From Mucilaginibacter endophyticus (GTDB lineage: Bacteria > Bacteroidota > Bacteroidia > Sphingobacteriales > Sphingobacteriaceae): a stretch of 55,520 nt of DNA. The notes beneath the pieces were generated by a model. That model saw only the letters and a program-made list of their open reading frames with translations, was not told where the DNA came from and made no database searches. The position numbers and the translations under genes are program-made. Shown here piece after piece: positions 43,293 through 51,157 of the stretch (its first letter is position 1; each line of letters opens with the position of its first letter). The stretch spans positions 19,977 to 75,496 of the forward strand of contig NZ_QPCG01000013.1 of NCBI RefSeq assembly GCF_003351025.1, read 5' to 3'.

Positions 43293-44867
43293 TTAATACC
43301 TTGCTGACAGTTCTTTGGCTACTGTTTCCAGTACACCGGTAAGCTGATCGTCAAATTTACCTGCTTTAAGGGCAGCTAAAACTTCCGGGTGACGAGCTTC
43401 TAACTGATCGGTAAATTCGGCTTCGAATTCCCTTACCTTGTTTACAGGTACGTTACGCATTAAGTTTTTAGTACCCAGGTAAATGATAGCAACTTGTTTT
43501 TCTACAGTTACCGGAGAGTATTGACCTTGTTTCAGGATCTCTACGTTACGGATACCTTTGTCCAACACGTTTTTGGTTGAAGCGTCAAGGTCTGAACCGA
43601 ATTTTGAGAAAGCCTCAAGCTCACGGAACTGAGCCTGGTCAAGTTTCAAGGTACCGGCAACTTTTTTCATTGATTTGATCTGCGCGTTACCACCTACACG
43701 TGATACAGAGATACCTACGTTGATAGCCGGACGAACACCCGCGTTGAACAAGTTCGACTCAAGGAAGATCTGACCGTCAGTAATTGAAATTACGTTAGTT
43801 GGGATGTATGCAGATACGTCACCAGCTTGTGTTTCAATGATTGGAAGCGCTGTTAATGAACCGCCACCTTTAACGATACCTCTGATAGATTCAGGAAGGT
43901 CGTTCATTTGTTGTGCGATAGAATCATTTGCGTTGATTTTAGCGGCACGCTCTAATAAACGGCTGTGCAGGTAAAATACGTCACCCGGGTAAGCCTCACG
44001 GCCCGGTGGACGACGTAACAACAATGAAACCTCACGGTAAGCAACAGCTTGTTTTGACAAGTCATCATAGATGATCAAAGCCGGACGGCCTGTATCACGG
44101 AAGTACTCGCCGATAGCTGCACCTGCAAACGGAGCAAAGAACTGCATGGTAGCAGAGTCTGAAGCGTTAGCGGCAACAATGATAGAGTAAGGCATAGCGC
44201 CGTTCTCTTCAAGCGTACGAACAATGTTAGCAACAGTCGATGCTTTTTGTCCGCAAGCTACATATATACAGATTACAGGTTTACCTGCATCGTAAAATTC
44301 TTTTTGATTGATGATAGTATCGATACAAACCGCAGTTTTACCTGTTTGACGGTCACCGATAACCAACTCACGCTGGCCACGGCCGATAGGGATCATCGCG
44401 TCGATAGCTTTGATGCCTGTTTGTAATGGCTCGGTTACCGGCTGACGGTAGATTACACCTGGTGCTTTACGCTCAAGTGGCATCTCATAAGTTTGACCGG
44501 TGATTGGGCCTTTACCATCAATAGGGGCACCTAAGGTATCAACAACACGGCCAAGCATACCCTCGCCTACGTTAATTGATGCAATCCTGTTGGTACGTTT
44601 AACGGTATCACCTTCTTTAATATCATCAGATTTACCTAACAATACCACGCCCACGTTATCTTCTTCAAGGTTAAGTACGATGCCTTGCAATCCTGTGCCA
44701 AATTCAACCAACTCACCCGACTGTACTTTAGTTAATCCATAAACGCGTGCGATACCGTCACCCACCTGGAGTACAGTACCCACTTCTTCTAATTCAGATT
44801 CTGACTTGAAGCCGGCCAACTGCTGACGCAAAATTGCTGATACTTCGTCTGGTCTTACCTCTACCAT
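43293..44867 (-). CDS. atpA: ATP synthase F1 alpha subunit
   Basis: The 524-residue subunit carries the non-catalytic nucleotide site, with Walker A GDRQTGKT (171-178) and the signature PAINVGISVSRVGGNAQ. N-terminal EVSAILRQQL begins the usual helix. Full length. It assembles with beta into the F1 hexamer. It follows atpH after a 43-base gap and precedes atpG after a 145-base gap filled by a repeat. Confidence 0.98.
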   Translation of the reverse strand: MVEVRPDEVSAILRQQLAGFKSESELEEVGTVLQVGDGIARVYGLTKVQSGELVEFGTGLQGIVLNLEEDNVGVVLLGKSDDIKEGDTVKRTNRIASINVGEGMLGRVVDTLGAPIDGKGPITGQTYEMPLERKAPGVIYRQPVTEPLQTGIKAIDAMIPIGRGQRELVIGDRQTGKTAVCIDTIINQKEFYDAGKPVICIYVACGQKASTVANIVRTLEENGAMPYSIIVAANASDSATMQFFAPFAGAAIGEYFRDTGRPALIIYDDLSKQAVAYREVSLLLRRPPGREAYPGDVFYLHSRLLERAAKINANDSIAQQMNDLPESIRGIVKGGGSLTALPIIETQAGDVSAYIPTNVISITDGQIFLESNLFNAGVRPAINVGISVSRVGGNAQIKSMKKVAGTLKLDQAQFRELEAFSKFGSDLDASTKNVLDKGIRNVEILKQGQYSPVTVEKQVAIIYLGTKNLMRNVPVNKVREFEAEFTDQLEARHPEVLAALKAGKFDDQLTGVLETVAKELSARY

Positions 44868-44910
44868 TGTTTAAAATTTATTTAGAGTTTTACTTTTAAT
44901 ACTTAATTAA

Positions 44911-45453
44911 TTATGCCTTTTCAGCAAATTCCTTTTTCATCTTCTTAAGGCTTGCAGCAATGCTGGTATCAACCTGCCTGTCGCCTACGTTAAGCACAAA
45001 TCCACCAATTAATGACGAATCCACTTTGGTATCCAATACTACAGTGCCACCGATAGCTTTTTGCAATTCATCTACCAGTGTGTTTTTATTGGTATCAGAT
45101 AATGTTGTAGCTGATGTAACTTTAGCTTTGGTAATATTCCTTTTGATGTTGAAAAGGTTGATATACTCATTGGCAGTAAAATACAAAACGCCGCCACGGC
45201 CTTTGTTTACCATCAGCTTAAAGAACATGATGCTCACTTTGTTCACCTTATTACCAAACACCGCTTCAAGAATACTTATCTTCTTAGCCTGTGAAATAAT
45301 AGGGTTAGCCAAAACAGCGGCCAGTTCAGAACTTCCTTTTAAAGTGTGTAAAAAAAGATCCATATCTGCCTTTACCGCATCAACAATGTTTTGTTCCTGC
45401 GCAAGGTCGATAAGTGATTTGGCGTATCTCGATGCTACTGTTACTTCTGACAT
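44911..45453 (-). CDS. atpH: ATP synthase F1 delta subunit
   Basis: The 180-residue protein links F1 to the peripheral stalk. N-terminal VASRYAKSLIDLAQEQN and C-terminal DSSLIGGFVLNVGDRQVDTSIAASLKKMKKEF are diagnostic. Full length. Upstream is a 119-base gap built of ATTTCGG words between atpF and atpH, an unusual feature inside an operon where such gaps are often shorter than 30 bases. Confidence 0.95.
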   Translation of the reverse strand: MSEVTVASRYAKSLIDLAQEQNIVDAVKADMDLFLHTLKGSSELAAVLANPIISQAKKISILEAVFGNKVNKVSIMFFKLMVNKGRGGVLYFTANEYINLFNIKRNITKAKVTSATTLSDTNKNTLVDELQKAIGGTVVLDTKVDSSLIGGFVLNVGDRQVDTSIAASLKKMKKEFAEKA

Positions 45454-45459
45454 TTCTTT

Positions 45460-45572
45460 CTAATTTCGGATTTCGAATTTTCGATTTCGGAATTTTTATT
45501 TTGAATTTCGGTTTTGAACTGGTTAGCGGATACCGGAATAAATCCGAAATCCAACATCCCAAATCCGAAATC
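45460..45572. repeat. ATTTCGGATTT word array between atpF and atpH
   Basis: Left side: ATTTCGGATTT at 45463-45473 and further TTTCG words to about 45514. Right side: the complementary AAATCCGAAAT at 45540-45550 and again at 45561-45571. It begins next to the atpH start codon and would form a branched hairpin in the operon message. Confidence 0.88.
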
Positions 45573-46067
45573 TTATAACTTCACTTCTTTCAATAATTGG
45601 CTAACCAATTCGTTTTGCTGCTGCTGATCTTCAAATTGTTTGCGAAGGATCTTCTCAGCAATCTCTAAAGATAACGTAGCTACCTGGTTTTTAACATCTG
45701 CCAAAGCAATAGCTTTTTGGTTGTTAATTTCAACGCGGGCAAGCTCAATCATACGTGCACCTTCTTTATGAGCAAGTTCTTTAGCATCAGATACTATCTG
45801 ATCTTTAGCTTTACGAGCCTCAGACAGGATCAGGTCACGCTCAGCACGCGCTTGTTTAATTAACGATTCGTTTTCGTTAGTTAAACGGCTCATTTCTTCT
45901 TTGGCAGCTTCTGCTTTTAATAAAGCATCTTCAATTGAACGTTCACGTTCGCCAATGGCGGCCATGATAGGTTTCCAGGCAAACTTAGCTAATATAAAGA
46001 ACAGAAAAGCGAAGGCTACTGTAGTCCAAACAACTAAACCTAAATCAGGGACAACTAATGGATTCAT
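45573..46067 (-). CDS. atpF: ATP synthase Fo b subunit
   Basis: The 164-residue protein has one membrane helix (about 9-27, LVVWTTVAFAFLFFILAKFAW) followed by PIMAAIGERERSIEDALLKAE and a long charged helix ending near KILRKQF, the peripheral stalk. Full length. It anchors delta and F1 to the membrane. In order with atpE upstream (98-base gap) and atpH downstream. Confidence 0.96.
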   Translation of the reverse strand: MNPLVVPDLGLVVWTTVAFAFLFFILAKFAWKPIMAAIGERERSIEDALLKAEAAKEEMSRLTNENESLIKQARAERDLILSEARKAKDQIVSDAKELAHKEGARMIELARVEINNQKAIALADVKNQVATLSLEIAEKILRKQFEDQQQQNELVSQLLKEVKL

Positions 46068-46165
46068 TTTATATTGATCTCTTTTTTTACTTTAATAAAA
46101 CATTTTAATAAGAACCGCCCCGGTGCCAATCGCCCCGGCTGCGGTTCTTAATTTTTTGGAGCTGA

Positions 46166-46375
46166 TTAACGTAAGCCCAGGAATGATACTACCACACCGA
46201 ACAGAGCAGCACCTTCAATAAGAGCTGCAGCGATGATCATGGCAGTTTGGATTTTTGAAGCAGCTTCTGGCTGACGTGATATACCTTCCATGGCTTTACC
46301 ACCAACCTGACCGATACCGATACCAGCACCGATTACCGCTAAACCTGCACCTAATGCAGCAATACTTCCAATCAT
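46166..46375 (-). CDS. atpE: ATP synthase Fo c subunit
   Basis: The 69-residue hairpin of two helices forms the rotor ring. Helix 1 is AALGAGLAVIGAGIGIGQVG, the loop RQPEA, and helix 2 carries the ion-binding Glu54 in AALIEGAALFG. Gly follows Glu54 where Na+-type rings have Ser, which favours protons; this is inference. Full length, 45 bases from atpB. Confidence 0.96.
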   Translation of the reverse strand: MIGSIAALGAGLAVIGAGIGIGQVGGKAMEGISRQPEAASKIQTAMIIAAALIEGAALFGVVVSFLGLR

Positions 46376-46420
46376 GATTTTAAATTTAAAATGTTAATAT
46401 ATATTATAGTTATTTACTAA

Positions 46421-47503
46421 TTAATGATGGTGCTCCTCGATGGCAGTACCAATAAACAGGGCAGTAAGCAGTGTAAAAATAAATGCCTGCAACATGGCTA
46501 CCAGCAATTCAAGCACATCCATAAACACAACGAAGGCTACAGACACAGGCGCGATAGCAACAGACTTAAATACGAATATCAGCGATATTAAGCTAAGCAC
46601 AATGATGTGACCGGCAGTAATATTTGCGAACAAACGGATCATTAACGCGAATGGCTTTGAAAAGATACCTAATATCTCAACAACCCACCATAATGGCCAC
46701 AACCAAACCGGTACAGAGCTCGGGACAAAAATGTGTGCCCAGTAATGCTTATTACCATTAATGTTAACTACCAGTAGAGTTATTACCGCAAGCACCATGG
46801 TTACAGCAATATTACCGGTCAAGTTTGAACCTCCCGGGAAGAAAGGCACCAAACCAATCAAGTTATTGATCAGGATAAAGAAAAATACGGTTAACAGTAA
46901 CGGCATAAAGCGCACGTATTTGTAGCCAATATTAGGCAACGCAATCTCGTCACGTACAAACAGTATCACAGGCTCAAGGAATGACTGTAACCCTTTTGGC
47001 GCTTTACCAACGCGTTTTTTATAAGTTGAGGCAACGCTTAAGAAAACAAGAAGCAATAAAAACACAGACATCAACAACGACGCTACGTTTTTGGTGATCG
47101 ACAAATCGAATACTTTAGCTGTAGTATCTTCTGTTTTGTCCTCGCCGGTTACTGCTTTTATTTTATCATGAATAAGAGCGTATTTGTGGTATTTACCTTC
47201 GTGAATTTTTTCACCTTCTTCAAATACCGACGACATGAAAACTTCAAGTCCTTTATCGGTGTAAAGTATTACCGGAAGGGGCATCGCCAGTTTTCCACCG
47301 ATGTGGAAATAATGCGAATCCGAAATGTGCTCCATAATGGTTTCAGTCGGATCAAATTTGGCTTCTTCCTTTGTTTCGGTGGCGGGCTCAGCAGGACTTT
47401 TTTCTTGTAAAGCGAATGCTTTTACGGATACAAACAGCGAAAAAACGCTTAAAACGATACCTAAGGTGATTTTTTTTGAGTTCAAAACAGGCCTAAAATC
47501 CAT
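46421..47503 (-). CDS. atpB: ATP synthase Fo a subunit
   Basis: From ATG 47503 the protein has 360 residues. The frame opens at 47548, but that start would overlap the upstream gene and precede the signal-like N-terminus MDFRPVLNSKKITLGIVLSV. Residues 1-130 are a long periplasmic N-terminal extension common in Bacteroidota, after a signal peptide. The last 220 residues contain the family's helices and the essential Arg in FALMIRLFANITAGH. It forms the proton half-channels. The C-terminus ends EEHHH. Confidence 0.94.
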   Translation of the reverse strand: MDFRPVLNSKKITLGIVLSVFSLFVSVKAFALQEKSPAEPATETKEEAKFDPTETIMEHISDSHYFHIGGKLAMPLPVILYTDKGLEVFMSSVFEEGEKIHEGKYHKYALIHDKIKAVTGEDKTEDTTAKVFDLSITKNVASLLMSVFLLLLVFLSVASTYKKRVGKAPKGLQSFLEPVILFVRDEIALPNIGYKYVRFMPLLLTVFFFILINNLIGLVPFFPGGSNLTGNIAVTMVLAVITLLVVNINGNKHYWAHIFVPSSVPVWLWPLWWVVEILGIFSKPFALMIRLFANITAGHIIVLSLISLIFVFKSVAIAPVSVAFVVFMDVLELLVAMLQAFIFTLLTALFIGTAIEEHHH

Positions 47504-47517
47504 TAGCAGAGAGTTTT

Positions 47518-47898
47518 TTACTTTAATTTTTGGTTGCGCAAGGTACACAACAAACCGTAAATTTCAAAGGCTATGTTTAAGAAATAAACGTAAAAAAAAT
47601 TGGCCAGGAAAATCCCATTGTCGGGCTTCACCTTCATCAGAAAAAATAAGGCAAAAAACATTGCCGCTAAAATCTTGACGGTAGTAGCCGCAAGGAACGT
47701 TTGAGTATACAGCGAATAGTTGATCTTACCCACAAAATTCACCAGAAAAACGGTGATAAATGTAAGCATCGATATAAAAAAAAAGATGAGCCAAAACCGA
47801 GGTACAAGCCAATTGGCATGGCCGATATAATTAAGCAAAACCGGGGGAATTGCTGTGATAATTACAAACAGAATAAAGGACAGAATAACTCGAAGCAA
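47518..47898 (-). CDS. Small AtpI-like membrane protein of the atp operon
   Basis: A 126-residue protein with four hydrophobic segments (about 2-22, 33-53, 65-88, 97-117). The start is TTG at 47898, with only 4 bases after the atpZ-like stop; no ATG occurs near. Its position between the atpZ-like and atpB genes and its topology match the Bacteroidota AtpI-like assembly proteins, but the sequence itself is poorly conserved. It may help assemble the c ring. The stop lies 14 bases before atpB's start. Confidence 0.68.
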   Translation of the reverse strand: MLRVILSFILFVIITAIPPVLLNYIGHANWLVPRFWLIFFFISMLTFITVFLVNFVGKINYSLYTQTFLAATTVKILAAMFFALFFLMKVKPDNGIFLANFFYVYFLNIAFEIYGLLCTLRNQKLK

Positions 47899-47902
47899 TT
47901 TT

Positions 47903-48130
47903 TTAATTTTTTACAGATCGTATAACAAGAAATAACGCAATAAACACCCCGGCAAGTGAAAGTGCAGCAGTAACCCACTTTACCTCGTGCCCGGCACTTT
48001 CATCTATTTTATAACCAGCAAAGGCACAAATACCGATAATTGCAATCATCTGGAAAGCAATACCGGTAAATTTAGCATAGTTACTTACCTGCTTCCCGGC
48101 ATCCTCGTTATTTTGTTCATTTTTCGGCAT
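47903..48130 (-). CDS. AtpZ/AtpI-family protein
   Basis: From ATG 48130 the protein has 75 residues; TTG at 48136 is open two codons upstream. A polar N-terminus (MPKNEQNNEDAGKQ) leads to two helices, FTGIAFQMIAIIGICAFAGYKIDE and WVTAALSLAGVFIALFLVIRS, the pattern of AtpZ/AtpI proteins with the central YKIDE. In some bacteria these aid Mg2+ or Ca2+ uptake or c-ring assembly; here the role is inferred. It is the first gene of the atp operon, 45 bases from the divergent PorW/SprE-like gene. Confidence 0.82.
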   Translation of the reverse strand: MPKNEQNNEDAGKQVSNYAKFTGIAFQMIAIIGICAFAGYKIDESAGHEVKWVTAALSLAGVFIALFLVIRSVKN

Positions 48131-48142
48131 GCGCAAATTTAT

Positions 48143-48176
48143 TAAACCTATTGTATAATCTTTAGTATTTTAGCAA
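48143..48176 (-). promoter_or_regulatory. Possible promoter of the atp operon
   Basis: On the minus strand TTG (48174-48176) and TAGGTTTA (48143-48150) resemble the Bacteroidota -33 and -7 elements with 23 bases between; one position of the -7 box differs. The TTG overlaps the start codon of the divergent lipoprotein gene. The divergent gap is so short that both promoters must overlap here. Confidence 0.3.
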
Positions 48177-51154
48177 TGCTTTTAAATTACCGTATTGCAT
48201 TGAGGCGACTACCATCATCCTATAAATCAAACATCGGCATTTTTTTTCTGTCTGCACTAATACTGGTAGCGGTAGGCTGCTCGCTTGAAAAACAAAGCGG
48301 CTTTAACCGCACCATGCAAAACCTTACTGCTCATTACAATATATTATTTAATGCCAATGAAATTTTAAGGTTAAAGCAGGAGGCCTATGCTACATCATTT
48401 ACTGATGCTTATAACGAGATCCTGAATGTATATCCCGATACCACGGCGCAAACCGGTACCCCGGATAAAGATCTGGAGGATGCCATAGTAAAAGCCAACA
48501 AAATCATCAGCATTAAGGAGCAAAGTCATTACCTGGGCGATGCCTACCTGGTGCTGGGCAAGGCAAGATATTTAGAGGCAAATTATTTTGATGCCGTTGA
48601 ATATTTTAATTATGTAACCCGTTCGTTTGGTAAACAAGCCAACTTAAAACAGGAAGCACTGGTATGGAAGGCCCGGGGGCTCATGTACCTCAACCAGCTT
48701 CCTTTAGCCAAAGCGGTGATCGATTCGGCGGTGCAGGATATCAACCCTAAAAAAAACATTACTGCCGATGTTTATGCTACCAAGCTACAGTATGATATTA
48801 TCACTCAAAACTATGCCGAGGCTGAGGAGATGGCCAAACTCGCGATAAAATATAGTTACATCTCTAACCTTAAACTTCGCTGGATTTTTATCCTTGGCCA
48901 ACTCCAGGAGCTTAATTTAAAACCAGCCGACGCATATGAAAGCTATACCCGCATTGTAAAAAGCAACGCCAGCTTTGAAATGGCCTTTAACGCCAATCTT
49001 AACCGCATCCGGATCCGAAACGGCGTTAAGGTAAATAAGATCGATCTGCTTCGCACCCTGTTAAAAAACAGCGACAACATTGATTTTTACGATCAGATCT
49101 ATTACCAGATAGGCGAACAGCAGTTTAAAGCAGGCGAGATTGACAACGCCTTAAAAAGCTATAAAAAATCGGTACGGGTAAGCACCAAAAATCAAAATCA
49201 AAAAGGCCTCTCCTACCTGCGCATTGCCGATATCAACTTTAAAAACAAAGCCGATTACGCAAACGCCAGGCTTTATTATGATAGTACCCTTAACAACCTG
49301 TCGGTAAATTATCCGGGCTACCAGCTTATCCGCAAAAAAGCCGATAACCTGCAGATCCTTACCCGCTTGCTCGAAACTATATCGCGCGAGGATACCCTGC
49401 AGATGCTTGCCGCTTTGGATGAGAAGAGCCGCGATGCCAAAATTGATGAAATGGTGGCCCGTAAAACCCGCCAGCAACAACAGGCGGCCATTGAAGCTAA
49501 TGCAGGCGCGGCCAATAACGGGGCGATGTCAAACTCCTTCGACAGGAATAATAATTCATCTGCCCAAAACAATAGAAATAGCGGCAGTACCTTTTACTTT
49601 TACAACAACAGCGCGGTAAGCCAGGGCTATAACGACTTTAAACGTTTATGGGGAAACCGTAAACTTGAAGATAACTGGCGTCGCAGCAGGCGTTCAAATA
49701 CAGGCATCCCAACGGCCAATACCGGCATTGGCTCGCAGGTTAATGACCCGGATGCTCCTGTTGGCAGTGTAGCTTATAATAGCAATAATGTTTCGGCAGG
49801 CACTTACAGGCAAGATCTGGTTAAAAACCTCCCGCTCACCCCTGCCCTGTTGCAGCAGTCCAATTTCAGAATTTATAATGCCTATTTTGAAATGGCTAAT
49901 TTTTATCGCGATATATTGGAAGATAAAAAGGAAGCTATTGCCACTTATGAAACATTGCTTGCCCGTTTTCCGCAAAGCAGCGACAAACCTTCTATCTATT
50001 ATAATCTTTACAGGCTTTATGCTGATATCGATGCTGTAAAATCAACAGATTATAAAAACAGGTTATTAAAAGAGTACCCTGAGAGTGTATTCGCCAAAGT
50101 TATTCTTGACCCGGATTATGCACGTAAAATGGCCGATGTGGATGCCGAGTTTAATGGCTTTTATAACGGGGTATATGACTTGTATTCGCAAAAGCAATAC
50201 ACACAGGTAATTGAGAAAGCCAATGATCTGCTCAATAAATATCCCAACAATCGGTACGCTGCGCAACTTTATTACCTAAAGGCTTTAGCTGCCGGGCACA
50301 TGGAAAAACTTCCTCCTTTTCAGGCCGATCTGCAATTGATAGCCTCGAAATATCCGCAGGATAAACTTATCGCCCCGCTGGTTAGCCAGCACCTGGCCTA
50401 TATCGACTCCAACAAAGCCGAAATTGCCGCACGCCCGGTTGTGCTGTTTAATGACGACCCTAACGAAATTCCTTTTACCCCACCGGTAGCATATCAAAAA
50501 CAAACGGAGTATCGTCCGCCATATACGCCATCGACCCAAAATATAACGCCGCAGGAGCGCCTGCCCGAACGTGACACACGCGTAATAGCCGGCGCTAAAA
50601 CATCTGCCCCGCAAATTCAACAGGCGGCACCACAGCAGCCCAAACAACTTGCCTTAGCTCAAATCCCGTTACCGCAGCACAAAATGCCGGATACATCACG
50701 TGATATTGCCGCGCAGCCTGCACCAAAACAAAAAGATTCAATAGCAACAGCGCCTGCAGCCGCTATTGCTAAAGCGCCTGCAGTAAACTACATATTCAGC
50801 AAGCACGACAGCACCAATTACTACTTTGTGATAAATGTTGCCAGCGGTACAACTAATCTGGCTTCAACACGTTTTGGTGTAGGGCAATTTAACCGTACAC
50901 GCTACACACGCAGCGAAGTTATCCACCACGTTAAAACCGTAGGCGACAATAACCAGTTGATATATGTTGGCCGTTTTTATACCCTTGATGACGCTAAGGA
51001 TTACGCCCGCACCATAGTTCCCCTGTTGCCCGATATTATGAAGGTGCCAAGGGATAAATACAGCTTTTTTATCATTACCAAAGAAAATCTGGATAAATTA
51101 GCAACCCAAAGTATATTGGATAGTTATTTTGACTACTACCAGAAATTTTATTAG
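48176..51154 (+). CDS. PorW/SprE-like T9SS-associated TPR lipoprotein
   Basis: The 992-residue lipoprotein has a 19-residue N-region, a hydrophobic stretch and Cys35 in VAVGC. The segment after it, SGFNRTMQNLTAHYNILFNAN, matches the start of PorW/SprE proteins. TPR-like helices cover about 60-430 and again 560-750. A Gln/Pro-rich low-complexity linker covers about 765-890. A C-terminal beta-rich domain (about 890-992, YYFVINVASGTTNLASTRFG, IYVGRFYTLDDAKDY) ends the protein. In Flavobacterium and Porphyromonas the homologues are needed for T9SS function. It is divergent from the atp operon and 4 bases upstream of PBP1A. Confidence 0.88.
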   Translation: MLLNYRIALRRLPSSYKSNIGIFFLSALILVAVGCSLEKQSGFNRTMQNLTAHYNILFNANEILRLKQEAYATSFTDAYNEILNVYPDTTAQTGTPDKDLEDAIVKANKIISIKEQSHYLGDAYLVLGKARYLEANYFDAVEYFNYVTRSFGKQANLKQEALVWKARGLMYLNQLPLAKAVIDSAVQDINPKKNITADVYATKLQYDIITQNYAEAEEMAKLAIKYSYISNLKLRWIFILGQLQELNLKPADAYESYTRIVKSNASFEMAFNANLNRIRIRNGVKVNKIDLLRTLLKNSDNIDFYDQIYYQIGEQQFKAGEIDNALKSYKKSVRVSTKNQNQKGLSYLRIADINFKNKADYANARLYYDSTLNNLSVNYPGYQLIRKKADNLQILTRLLETISREDTLQMLAALDEKSRDAKIDEMVARKTRQQQQAAIEANAGAANNGAMSNSFDRNNNSSAQNNRNSGSTFYFYNNSAVSQGYNDFKRLWGNRKLEDNWRRSRRSNTGIPTANTGIGSQVNDPDAPVGSVAYNSNNVSAGTYRQDLVKNLPLTPALLQQSNFRIYNAYFEMANFYRDILEDKKEAIATYETLLARFPQSSDKPSIYYNLYRLYADIDAVKSTDYKNRLLKEYPESVFAKVILDPDYARKMADVDAEFNGFYNGVYDLYSQKQYTQVIEKANDLLNKYPNNRYAAQLYYLKALAAGHMEKLPPFQADLQLIASKYPQDKLIAPLVSQHLAYIDSNKAEIAARPVVLFNDDPNEIPFTPPVAYQKQTEYRPPYTPSTQNITPQERLPERDTRVIAGAKTSAPQIQQAAPQQPKQLALAQIPLPQHKMPDTSRDIAAQPAPKQKDSIATAPAAAIAKAPAVNYIFSKHDSTNYYFVINVASGTTNLASTRFGVGQFNRTRYTRSEVIHHVKTVGDNNQLIYVGRFYTLDDAKDYARTIVPLLPDIMKVPRDKYSFFIITKENLDKLATQSILDSYFDYYQKFY

Positions 51155-51157
51155 AAA

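Noticed and set aside
42260..48130. Missing atpD and atpC as a sign of a broken operon
   Set aside because: In Bacteroidota the beta and epsilon genes are normally located elsewhere; all genes present are complete.
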